From Flavobacteriales bacterium (lineage in GTDB: Bacteria; Bacteroidota; Bacteroidia; Flavobacteriales; Flavobacteriaceae): a stretch of DNA of 36,282 bases. A model generated the notes under the pieces. That model searched no databases. It was not told the DNA's origin and worked only from the letters and a program-made list of their open reading frames with translations. Positions within the stretch are counted from its first letter, which is position 1, and every line of letters starts with the position of its first letter. Positions 28,520 to 36,282 of this stretch are shown here, one piece after another. Both the position numbers and the translations under genes were made by a program. The DNA is taken from positions 1 through 36,282 of the forward strand of contig JADHRQ010000010.1 in assembly GCA_016777325.1 (NCBI GenBank), given 5' to 3'.

Positions 28520-29290
28520 ATGTCCAAACCACTAATATTAGTAACAAATGATGATGGTATAAACGCACCAGGAATTAGATCTTTAATTAGTGTAATGAAA
28601 GAAATTGGTGATGTTGTAGTTGTTGCTCCTGATAGTCCTCAATCTGGGATGGGGCATGCAATAACTATAAATTCAACTTTACACACATCAAAAATCACTC
28701 CTAAGAATTCTAAAACAATAGAATATAGTTGCTCGGGAACACCAGCCGACTGCGTTAAGTTAGCTATTAATGAACTTATGCCAAGAAAACCTGATTTATG
28801 TGTGTCTGGAATAAATCATGGGTCAAATTCATCAATTAATGTGATTTATTCAGGCACTATGAGTGCGGCTATTGAGGCTGGAATAGAAAGTATTCCTGCT
28901 ATAGGTTTTTCTCTACTTGATTATAAATGGAATGCTAATTTTGAAGAATCTAAAGAATATATAAAAAAAATTACTCTTACTGCTTTAAAAAACGGAATTC
29001 CAAATGGAGTTGTGCTTAATGTTAATATCCCATCTGTTGAAAAATCTAAAATTAAAGGGGTAAAAGTATGTAGACAGGCTAAAGCATTTTGGGATGAGGA
29101 ATTTGATAAAAGAAAAAATCCATTAGGACAGGAATATTATTGGTTAACTGGAAAATTTGTAAATAGAGATAAAGGAGAAGACACTGATGAGTGGGCTTTA
29201 AATCAGAATTATATCTCTATTGTTCCCGTTAAATTTGATCTAACCGCTCACCATGTCATTCAAAATCTAAATGAATGGAATTTTAAATGA
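28520..29290 (+). CDS. surE: 5'-nucleotidase SurE
   Basis: A 256-residue metal-dependent nucleoside-monophosphate phosphatase. The start at 28520 gives the conserved opening MSKPLILVTNDDGINAPG with the metal ligands Asp11 and Asp12; an upstream in-frame ATG at 28466 adds 18 residues not found in SurE. Further motifs are DSPQSGMGHAIT, SCSGTPADCVKLA and CVSGINHGSN, which supply Ser and Asn ligands. A weak -7-like box (TATCTTTA at 28497) lies upstream. The stop overlaps the lpxB start by 4 bp (ATGA), so the pair is co-translated. Confidence 0.96.
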   Translation: MSKPLILVTNDDGINAPGIRSLISVMKEIGDVVVVAPDSPQSGMGHAITINSTLHTSKITPKNSKTIEYSCSGTPADCVKLAINELMPRKPDLCVSGINHGSNSSINVIYSGTMSAAIEAGIESIPAIGFSLLDYKWNANFEESKEYIKKITLTALKNGIPNGVVLNVNIPSVEKSKIKGVKVCRQAKAFWDEEFDKRKNPLGQEYYWLTGKFVNRDKGEDTDEWALNQNYISIVPVKFDLTAHHVIQNLNEWNFK

Positions 29291-30390
29291 AATATTACAT
29301 CATAGCTGGAGAAGCATCAGGAGATTTATATGGTTCTAGATTAATTGATGAAATCAAATTAATTGATAAAGAAGCCAATATCAGATTTTGGGGTGGAGAT
29401 AAAATGATTCAAAGTGGAGGTTTTAATGTAAAGCACATTAAAGAACTAGCTTTTATGGGATTTTACGAGGTACTAAAAAACATTTTAACTATTTGGAAAA
29501 ACATAGAGTTTTGCAAAAAAGATATAAATGAATTCTGGCCTGATAGAATTGTATACATTGATTATCCTGGTTTTAACTTAGTAATTAGTAAATGGGCAAA
29601 AAAAAATGGGTTTAAAAACTACTATTATATTAGCCCTCAAATATGGGCATGGAAAGAGAGTAGAATTAAAACTATAAAGAATAGTATAGATAAGCTTTAT
29701 GTAATATTTCCATTTGAAAAAGAATATTACAAACATAAACACAAGATGGAGTCAACTTACTATGGTCATCCTCTAATTGAGCAAGTTGATAATTTTAAAC
29801 CAAGTAATAAATTTTATACAAATAATAATATATCAAAAGAAAGAGATATAATAGCATTATTACCTGGGAGTAGAACTCAAGAAATTAAATCTATGTTACC
29901 TATTTTTTTAACTCTTAAAAAACATTTCTCAAAGTATGAGTTTATTATTGCAGGAGTTAAAAATGTTGATAAAAGTCTATATAAAATAGCACAGGAAATG
30001 AGTGTAGGAGTGGTCTATAATCAAACTTACGATTTATTAACTAACTCTAAAGCCGCTATAGTGACAAGTGGAACAGCTTCATTAGAATGTGCTCTTTTTA
30101 AAGTTCCGCAAATAGTATGCTACAAGACTAGTTTCATTAGTTATTTTATAGGTAAGACATTTGTAAAAATTGATTTTATTTCACTTGTCAATATTATTCT
30201 AAAGCAAAAAGTTGTTCAAGAACTAATTCAGAATCAACTAACTGAAAAAGAGTTAATAAATGAGTTCAACGAAATAATAAATGGTCAAAAAAGAGTAGAA
30301 ATGCTTATACATTATTCAAAGATTTATTCTATGCTTTCCATAGATAAAACTTCAAATAACATAGCTTATTCAATAATTAAATCTAGTTAG
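29287..30390 (+). CDS. lpxB: Lipid-A-disaccharide synthase
   Basis: A 367-residue GT19 glycosyltransferase that joins UDP-diacylglucosamine and lipid X to make the lipid A disaccharide at the inner membrane surface. It begins MKYYIIAGEASGDLYGSRLI, the LpxB signature. Other landmarks are ELAFMGFYEVLKNI, PQIWAWKESRIKTIK, YGHPLIEQV and the nucleotide-sugar site LLPGSRTQEIK, followed by SGTASLECALFKVPQIVCYK. Length is normal. It is coupled to surE by a 4-bp overlap and converges on the peptide transporter gene with a 4-bp gap. Confidence 0.96.
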   Translation: MKYYIIAGEASGDLYGSRLIDEIKLIDKEANIRFWGGDKMIQSGGFNVKHIKELAFMGFYEVLKNILTIWKNIEFCKKDINEFWPDRIVYIDYPGFNLVISKWAKKNGFKNYYYISPQIWAWKESRIKTIKNSIDKLYVIFPFEKEYYKHKHKMESTYYGHPLIEQVDNFKPSNKFYTNNNISKERDIIALLPGSRTQEIKSMLPIFLTLKKHFSKYEFIIAGVKNVDKSLYKIAQEMSVGVVYNQTYDLLTNSKAAIVTSGTASLECALFKVPQIVCYKTSFISYFIGKTFVKIDFISLVNIILKQKVVQELIQNQLTEKELINEFNEIINGQKRVEMLIHYSKIYSMLSIDKTSNNIAYSIIKSS

Positions 30391-30394
30391 TTAA

Positions 30395-31951
30395 CTATTG
30401 GATTCCATGCATCATAGCTACAATTCTCTTGTTTGCAAGTATCATTAAAAATCCAACAAAAGCTGGAAGAATAGTAAAAATTAAAAAGAAAACTGCCATT
30501 CCATAGTCTTCAACAATCGGATCGATATAACTTCCTGTAATTCCTGCAGTGAAGTTTGCAATAAAATTAGCAACAAACCATACACCAAACATAAGTCCAA
30601 CGAGTTTTTGAGGGGCTAATTTACTAACATAAGATAGTCCTACGGGAGAAACACAAAGTTCACCAAGAGTATGGAATAAATATGCTAAAATCAGAAATAT
30701 CATACTTTGAGAAGCAGTTGCTGCACCAAGTGGAATATTTAGAGATCCATATGAAAGTATAGCAAAACCAAAAGATAAAAGCATTAATCCAATACCAAAT
30801 TTCACAGGACCAGATGGGTTATGCTTTGATTGCCAAATTTTTGATAGAAGTGGAGCAAAAACTATTATAAAAAATGAGTTCAAAATAGCAAACCATGATG
30901 CTGGAACTTCAGTTGCATCTTTTGAAAATTCTCTGCCTAACATCCAAATCACTATAGCCCAAATAATCACAAAACTTGATGCTAAAAAAATATTTGATAA
31001 AGCATACTTTTCAAAAGTATTTTTAAATAATAGGTAAAGTATAATAGTTAAAATAATCATTGGAACAATCGTTAACAACGAATTAATAATTTTAAAAATT
31101 AGGGCACCGGTGCCTACCAAATCTCTATTTGTATAATCATTAGCAAAAATTGTCATACTACCACCAGCTTGCTCAAAACCCCACCAAAAAAATATAGTTA
31201 CAAAAGAAAAAATACCAATTACAAAAAGTCTATCAGAAATTATTTTAGAAGAAACCTGATTATCAGTTTTATTATTTATTTCCTGATTATTAGTGTTATT
31301 GTTAGATAGCCCAATATTTCCAAATATTTTTTGACCAAAATGAAATTGTAGCATACCAAATAACATAAAAATTCCTGCTAGTCCAAAGCCATAATGCCAA
31401 TTAACTGTCTCACCTATATAGCCACATAATAAGATACCCAAAAATGCTCCAGAGTTGATTCCCATATAAAATATGGTATATGCAGCATCTTTTATTTTAC
31501 CCTCATCTTTATACATTTGACCTACCATTGAACTTATATTAGGTTTAAAAAAACCATTACCAATTATTAAAAAACTTAGACCGACATATAAGTAAAAATC
31601 ATAAAATATCTCAAGAGCCATAGCTGCATGTCCAATAGTCATTAATAGAGCTCCTATCACTACTGCTTTCCTATATCCTAGAAATTTATCTGCAATTAAA
31701 CCTCCAAAAATTGGTGTTATGTAGACTAAACCTGTATACCATGCATAAAGGACTAATGCATCTTTTCTTTCCCATCCCCAACCTTGATTATCAAGAGATG
31801 AAATAAGGAATAGGACAAGTATTGCTCTCATTCCATAGTATGAAAATCTTTCCCACATCTCAGTAAAAAAAAGTGTAAAAAGACCTGAAGGGTGACCTAG
31901 TATTGTTCTTTGATTTATTTCATCACCATTAAAGAGGTTAAGATTTTTCAT
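30395..31951 (-). CDS. Proton-coupled oligopeptide transporter (POT/PTR2 family)
   Basis: A 518-residue inner-membrane symporter that takes up di- and tripeptides with protons. The POT signature ExxERFxYYG is present at residues 31-40 (EMWERFSYYG). PTR2 motifs follow: FGGLIADKFLGYRKAV and the FFKPNISSMVGQMY stretch. Fourteen hydrophobic segments are expected, and a hydrophilic Asn-rich loop (around 220-235) separates the two bundles. It is a single-gene unit, divergent from the HMG-CoA reductase gene. Peptides released by outer-membrane or periplasmic enzymes could be its supply, but no direct link is shown. Confidence 0.95.
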   Translation of the reverse strand: MKNLNLFNGDEINQRTILGHPSGLFTLFFTEMWERFSYYGMRAILVLFLISSLDNQGWGWERKDALVLYAWYTGLVYITPIFGGLIADKFLGYRKAVVIGALLMTIGHAAMALEIFYDFYLYVGLSFLIIGNGFFKPNISSMVGQMYKDEGKIKDAAYTIFYMGINSGAFLGILLCGYIGETVNWHYGFGLAGIFMLFGMLQFHFGQKIFGNIGLSNNNTNNQEINNKTDNQVSSKIISDRLFVIGIFSFVTIFFWWGFEQAGGSMTIFANDYTNRDLVGTGALIFKIINSLLTIVPMIILTIILYLLFKNTFEKYALSNIFLASSFVIIWAIVIWMLGREFSKDATEVPASWFAILNSFFIIVFAPLLSKIWQSKHNPSGPVKFGIGLMLLSFGFAILSYGSLNIPLGAATASQSMIFLILAYLFHTLGELCVSPVGLSYVSKLAPQKLVGLMFGVWFVANFIANFTAGITGSYIDPIVEDYGMAVFFLIFTILPAFVGFLMILANKRIVAMMHGIQ

Positions 31952-32017
31952 AGATACTATTTAGTTAGATTAAATTGAGATTGATTTCACTTATATTTAC
32001 ATAAAGTAAAGAAATTT

Positions 32018-33331
32018 ATGCCAGAAAAAATAATTGGTTTTTCGAAACTTTCTAGAGAGGAGAAGATAGATTGGATTAGCTCTAATTTTCTTAATGGTAC
32101 AATTGAATTTAAAAGTATTTTAAATAAATATTTGAATGATGACAATGAGATTCAATCTTTACACAATTCATTTTCAGAAAACAGTATTTCAAATTTTTAT
32201 TTACCATACTCTGTATCTCCTAATTTTCTTATCAATAATAAAAATTATTGTATTCCTCTCGTTACAGAGGAAAGTTCTGTTGTCGCTGCTTTATCTAACT
32301 CTTCAAAATTTTGGCACGAAAGAGGCGGATTTACATCTAATCTAATTAACAATATTAAAAATGGTCAAATACATTTTTTATTTAAAGGAAAAAAAGAATC
32401 TCTTGAAAAGTTAATAATTGAAAACGAATTAGATTTAATCAAATCAACAGATGAAATAACAAAAAGAATGAGAGCTAGAGGTGGTGGAATTAATAAAATT
32501 ATTTTGGTTGATAAATCAAGTGAATTAAATGATTATTTCCAGCTATCAGTAGATTTTATTACATGTGATTCTATGGGTGCTAATTTTATTAACTCATGTT
32601 TAGAAAAAATCTCAAAAGTTTTCAGAGAATTAGTTTTAAGATCTAATAATCTACAAGAATCTGAAAAAGAAATTGAAATAATAATGTCAATTTTATCAAA
32701 TTACACTCCAGATTGCTTGGTTGAATCATCTGTGGAGTGTTATATAGATGAATTAGGTACTATTGATGGTTTATCTTCTAGAGAGTTTTCATCAAAATTT
32801 AAAAAAGCTTTTGATATAGCTCAAATTGATATAAACAGAGCGGTTACTAATAACAAAGGAATAATGAATGGAGTAGATGCAGTTTTAATTTCAACTGGAA
32901 ATGATTTCAGAGCAGTTGAAGCTGGAATACATGCATATGCTTCTTCAAATGGTTATTATAAAAGTTTATCTGAATGTTCAATAATTGATAATAAATTTAA
33001 AATAAGTCTAAAAATTCCTCTTTCAGTTGGAACAGTTGGTGGAATTACAGATTTACATCCTATGGTTAAATTATCACTTCAAATGCTAGGAAATCCTAAT
33101 TCATCTGATTTAATGAAAATTATCTGTTCTGTAGGTCTTGCTCAAAATTTTGCAGCTATAAAATCATTAGTAAGTTCAGGAATTCAAAAAGGTCATATGA
33201 AAATGCATCTTATTAATCTTCTGATTAAAAATAATGCAAGTAAGAGTCAAATAGAAAAATCTAAAGATTATTTTAAGGATAAGGATATTAACAATCAATC
33301 TGTTACTAAATTTCTCAATTTAAAAGACTAA
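32018..33331 (+). CDS. mvaA: Hydroxymethylglutaryl-CoA reductase (class II-like)
   Basis: A 437-residue HMG-CoA reductase interconverting HMG-CoA and mevalonate. Catalytic residues of the class II enzyme are all seen: Glu in VTEESSVVAA (84-85), Lys280 in NNKGIMNG, Asp296 in GNDFRAVEAG and His393 in KGHMKMH. The GDSMGAN-like stretch CDSMGANFIN (183-192) and GTVGGITDLHP (338-348) bind CoA and nucleotide. Class II enzymes are often labelled degradative, but here the next gene, two bases away, is a GHMP kinase, so a role in making isoprenoid precursors through mevalonate is more likely. It has no signal or membrane segment. Confidence 0.95.
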   Translation: MPEKIIGFSKLSREEKIDWISSNFLNGTIEFKSILNKYLNDDNEIQSLHNSFSENSISNFYLPYSVSPNFLINNKNYCIPLVTEESSVVAALSNSSKFWHERGGFTSNLINNIKNGQIHFLFKGKKESLEKLIIENELDLIKSTDEITKRMRARGGGINKIILVDKSSELNDYFQLSVDFITCDSMGANFINSCLEKISKVFRELVLRSNNLQESEKEIEIIMSILSNYTPDCLVESSVECYIDELGTIDGLSSREFSSKFKKAFDIAQIDINRAVTNNKGIMNGVDAVLISTGNDFRAVEAGIHAYASSNGYYKSLSECSIIDNKFKISLKIPLSVGTVGGITDLHPMVKLSLQMLGNPNSSDLMKIICSVGLAQNFAAIKSLVSSGIQKGHMKMHLINLLIKNNASKSQIEKSKDYFKDKDINNQSVTKFLNLKD

Positions 33332-33333
33332 AA

Positions 33334-34230
33334 ATGAGATTGTACAGTAATGGTAAACTATTAATATCAGGAGAATATGTCATATTAGATGGTGCGCTCT
33401 CCCTTGCAGCTCCAACATTATTTGGTCAGTACTTAGAGATTCTAAAAGATGATTCTAAATATATTAAATGGACTAGCAAAAACTCTAATGGAAAAGTTTG
33501 GTTTCAATGCAAAATATATAGGGAAAATTTAGAGTTGGATAAATCTTCATCAAGTAAAATTTCGAATACATTGATTGAGATAATAAAAAACATCAGAGAT
33601 TTCAATCCAAATTTTTTAACTAATTCAGGGGCAAGCATTACTACAAAATTAACTTTTGACAAAGACTGGGGATTAGGATCCTCATCAACATTAATATCTA
33701 ATCTTTCAAAACTTGCTGGAATAGATCCATTTAAGCTTAATAATAGAATTTTTAATGGTAGCGGATATGATATTGCCTGTGCTGGATCTAATTCTCCATT
33801 GCTTTTCAGTAAATCAGGGCATGAAAAACATATAAAAGAGGTAAGCTTTAGGCCAGTATTTCATGAAAATATATATTTTGTTTATCTAAATCGTAAGCAA
33901 AATTCTTTAACTGAAGTTATAAAATATAAAAAAACAATATCATCTAAAGAATCAATAAGTGAGATTTCAGAAATCACTAAAAATATTCTGAATTGTAATG
34001 AATATAAAATATTCAATGAATTAATAAGCTCTCACGAACAGGTTATTTCAAAATTAATTTCAAAACAAACAATCAAAAAAGAACTCTTTAATGACTTCCA
34101 TGGAGAAATAAAAAGTCTAGGAGCTTGGGGAGGAGATTTTATACTGGTATCATCAGAAAGTAACCCCTTAGATTATTTCAAAAATAAAGGTTATAATACT
34201 TTATTTAAATTTAGTGACTTGTTAATTTAA
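33334..34230 (+). CDS. GYDIA-type GHMP kinase, probable mevalonate-pathway kinase
   Basis: A 298-residue small-molecule kinase of the GHMP superfamily. It opens SNGKLLISGEYVILDGALSLA, matching motif 1, and has the phosphate loop GLGSSST at 113-119 (motif 2). The segment GSGYDIACA at 142-150 gives the subfamily its name. A C-terminal motif 3 is seen as LGAWGGDFILVS. It starts two bases after HMG-CoA reductase, so phosphorylation of mevalonate or phosphomevalonate is the natural guess. It resembles phosphomevalonate kinase in the GxxD-type loop, but the substrate cannot be fixed from sequence. It shares a TTAA stop overlap with the PpiD-like gene. Confidence 0.88.
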   Translation: MRLYSNGKLLISGEYVILDGALSLAAPTLFGQYLEILKDDSKYIKWTSKNSNGKVWFQCKIYRENLELDKSSSSKISNTLIEIIKNIRDFNPNFLTNSGASITTKLTFDKDWGLGSSSTLISNLSKLAGIDPFKLNNRIFNGSGYDIACAGSNSPLLFSKSGHEKHIKEVSFRPVFHENIYFVYLNRKQNSLTEVIKYKKTISSKESISEISEITKNILNCNEYKIFNELISSHEQVISKLISKQTIKKELFNDFHGEIKSLGAWGGDFILVSSESNPLDYFKNKGYNTLFKFSDLLI

Positions 34231-36014
34231 TAGTATAAACTTCTATTATCAATTATCTCTGCTTTTGATTCTAGAACTTCAGGAATAAGTGTTGAAATTC
34301 TTTCAATCTCTCTATCACCTAGAGAGTTTGAGATTGCAGAAGCTAAATTGATATCTTCAGCTGTATCTTTTGAAATAAGTCTGACTATATAAATTCCTCC
34401 ATTACCTTTCAAGATATTTGAAGTTTCATCTGTATCTAGTGAAAAGGCAGAACCAATAATGTAGGGTTCCGCACCAGCACCTACTAAAATAGGATCATAT
34501 TGAGTAACAGCAGACGCTCTTTCTAAATCAATATCGTAATCTTTTGAAAGTGATTCTATATCATTGTTTGACTTATGCTTTTTTAGAAAGAAGTTAAATT
34601 TCTTCTCATCTAAAAGAATCTGTGAAACTTCATCTCTAACCTCTTCAACACTTGGTAATGATTTTTTGTTGAAAGACTTTACTTTTGCTACAAGGTAACC
34701 TTCATTTAGTGTAAATCTTTTTACATCTCCTACCCTTGTTGGATCTTCATATAGCCATTTGATAACCTGTCGTGAATTTGTATAACTAGGTAAACCTGCA
34801 TCAAATTTTTCAAATGATTCAAATGAGTCAACAAATAGACTTAAATTGCTATTGTTGAGAGGTAAATCATTATTTCCATCGAATTCAGCTTGTGATGCAG
34901 ATCTATAATTTGTATTAGATGACTCATTAGATGGAATTATTTCTTTTACTATGTCTGCAATTAAAACTTTGTTTAAATTACCATCCCTCTTTTTTTCAAT
35001 CATTCTAGAGATTTTAAAAGTATTACCATCTCTATATGGTCCAAAGACTTCTCCTTTTCTTAATCCAAACAAAATATCTGAGAAATCACCTGAAAGCTCT
35101 TGTTTAGTTTTATATATAGAATCCCAGCTTACATCAGAATATATTTCAATATATTCAGAATAATCTTTAACATCTTTAAAGCCTTTTATCTCTTCAATAG
35201 AATTTGTGACTTGATTCATTTGAGAAAAACCATCTCTTAACTGCTCAAGATCAGTTCTAATATTGTTTTCATCTAAATTAGATGCAACATCAGGTATGAA
35301 AACATATTCAATTTCTCTAGACTCTTTCTTTTCATATAAGTCACTATTTTTTCTTAAATATGATGAAATTTCAGAATCTTTTATTTGAAATGTAGAATCA
35401 GGAATAACATCAAATGGTATTCTTAAATATTCAATATTTACTTTATCATTTTCAAGGTGATATTGAATATTTGATTCAACATTAGTATAAGTAATGCTTG
35501 ACTTTATAAGATCAAAATAAATTTTTTGCTTAGCTAAAGAAATTATATTTTCTTCTTGCAGTCTCCACTGATTATACATAGTGGGATTTGATGATTTGAG
35601 CTGAGTAATATAACTTGAAAACTTATTAAAGTCAAAAAGACCTATTTCATTTTGAAATAATGGATTCATAACTAAAGACTGATCACTGGAAATAATTTGT
35701 TCAAGTTGATCTTTTCCCGCATCAATACCAAGTTTATCGAGTTCTTGAACTAATGCTTGATTCCTTAACCCTTGATTCCATGCTAAGTTAACAGCATTGA
35801 TTGTATTAAGACCATAAACTGTTTGAGCTTGCTCAACCATCATATTGAACATTTCATAGTCAATTTCTTCTCCATTTATTTCTCCAATTGGTTTGTTAGC
35901 CCCGAATCCACCATTTGATGTAAAAACACCAGAAATTACAAAAGCAAATAGTGCCATTCCAATAACTATTATAAGGAAGATTGATCTTTTTCTAATTTGT
36001 CCAAGTATTGCCAT
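34227..36014 (-). CDS. PpiD/SurA-like periplasmic chaperone apparently lacking its parvulin domain
   Basis: A 595-residue membrane-anchored folding factor. It begins MAILGQIRKRSIFLIIVIGM, a basic stretch and one inner-membrane helix (about 11-31), as in PpiD. The SurA_N-like helical domain covers about 40-220. The region to about 342 (LRKGEVFGPYRDGNTFKISR) matches what precedes the parvulin domain in Flavobacteriia PpiD, yet the next residues (RDGNLNKVLIADIVKEIIPS) match what normally follows it. The whole KASHIL...GYHIIK parvulin unit of about 100 residues is absent, and total length is about that much shorter than relatives I recall. The C-terminal part (ENPT-like GAGAEPYIIGSAFSL) is kept. 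It probably acts as a chaperone without isomerase activity. Confidence 0.85.
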   Translation of the reverse strand: MAILGQIRKRSIFLIIVIGMALFAFVISGVFTSNGGFGANKPIGEINGEEIDYEMFNMMVEQAQTVYGLNTINAVNLAWNQGLRNQALVQELDKLGIDAGKDQLEQIISSDQSLVMNPLFQNEIGLFDFNKFSSYITQLKSSNPTMYNQWRLQEENIISLAKQKIYFDLIKSSITYTNVESNIQYHLENDKVNIEYLRIPFDVIPDSTFQIKDSEISSYLRKNSDLYEKKESREIEYVFIPDVASNLDENNIRTDLEQLRDGFSQMNQVTNSIEEIKGFKDVKDYSEYIEIYSDVSWDSIYKTKQELSGDFSDILFGLRKGEVFGPYRDGNTFKISRMIEKKRDGNLNKVLIADIVKEIIPSNESSNTNYRSASQAEFDGNNDLPLNNSNLSLFVDSFESFEKFDAGLPSYTNSRQVIKWLYEDPTRVGDVKRFTLNEGYLVAKVKSFNKKSLPSVEEVRDEVSQILLDEKKFNFFLKKHKSNNDIESLSKDYDIDLERASAVTQYDPILVGAGAEPYIIGSAFSLDTDETSNILKGNGGIYIVRLISKDTAEDINLASAISNSLGDREIERISTLIPEVLESKAEIIDNRSLYY

Positions 36015-36057
36015 AATTCAAATAATTTTCGAAATTACAATATAGTATTTATTTATA

Positions 36058-36282
36058 CTATTCTTGCTCACTTTTTTTTAGAACTACTTTTTCAATTTTT
36101 GAAGAAGTTGCAAGCAATATTTCAATTGTATAATCATCAATTGAAATTTCATCACCAATCTTAGGGATTTCTTCTTTATTAAACACTATAAGACCTCCTA
36201 ATGTATCATAAGATTCCGATTCAGGTAAACTCAAATTATAAGTTTTATTAAGATACTCTATCTCTAATCTTGAAGAAAACTC
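36058..36282 (-). CDS. CNNM/CorC (HlyC) family membrane protein, C-terminal end only
   Basis: Only the last 74 residues are in the window; the frame is open to base 36282 and ends at TAG 36058-36060. The piece reads as a CorC/HlyC transporter-associated domain: YNLSLPESESYDTLGGLIV followed by PKIGDEISIDDYTIEILLAT, the usual FAD-site-like beta fold at the end of CNNM/CorC proteins. Full-length members have a DUF21 membrane domain and CBS pair, outside this window. The gene lies 43 bp upstream of the PpiD-like gene on the same strand, probably one operon. Confidence 0.85.
   Translation of the reverse strand, partial: EFSSRLEIEYLNKTYNLSLPESESYDTLGGLIVFNKEEIPKIGDEISIDDYTIEILLATSSKIEKVVLKKSEQE

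Overview
This window is a very AT-rich, tightly packed chromosomal segment of a Bacteroidota bacterium, almost certainly a Flavobacteriia member of the streamlined marine kind. The evidence is an adjacent SusC/SusD outer-membrane pair, a NagB-LmbE fusion, the order miaB / sigma-54 activator / lptE / TPR protein / secG / groES / groEL, the order purH / mreBCD / PBP2 / rodA, an HMG-CoA reductase beside a GYDIA-type GHMP kinase, and occasional TAnnTTTG promoter boxes. Gaps are short (the longest is about 175 bp, and no gene-free stretch exceeds 300 bp). I saw no rRNA or tRNA gene, insertion sequence, CRISPR array or prophage.

Layout. 1-8381 is an uptake and catabolism block on the minus strand: a NagB-LmbE fusion and a secreted M20 amidohydrolase, then SusC and a SusD cut by the left edge. 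A 65-residue Cys-rich protein sits in the opposite direction between the two halves. 8487-12990 holds trxB, a ureohydrolase-like protein lacking most of its metal ligands, and topA. 13166-19310 is a plus-strand envelope/chaperone run from miaB to groEL that ends in the window's one clear intrinsic terminator. 19330-26291 is purH plus the rod-shape/elongasome genes mreB, mreC, mreD, PBP2 and rodA. 26288-31951 holds the tail protease prc, surE, lpxB and a POT peptide transporter. 32018-36282 holds two mevalonate-pathway genes, a PpiD-like periplasmic chaperone and the end of a CNNM/CorC-type membrane protein.

How the genes work together. Most of the window serves the cell envelope: LPS assembly (lptE, lpxB), export (secG), periplasmic folding and proteolysis (PpiD-like protein, prc), and cell-wall elongation (mreBCD, PBP2, rodA). 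The left block probably imports and breaks down an N-acylated or amino-sugar substrate, but no glycoside hydrolase is visible to identify it.

Most notable observations. (1) miaB has no ATG/GTG/TTG start that keeps its essential first cysteine; the only sensible start is ATT. (2) The PpiD-like protein appears to have lost its parvulin (PPIase) domain cleanly. (3) The NagB domain has Thr where the catalytic Asp is expected, fused to an intact-looking LmbE deacetylase domain. (4) The arginase-like protein looks catalytically dead. (5) groESL has a sigma-54-like element upstream while a sigma-54 activator is encoded in the same gene run. (6) Three convergent gene pairs share palindromic 4-bp stop overlaps. 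I found no convincing entirely new multi-gene system here.
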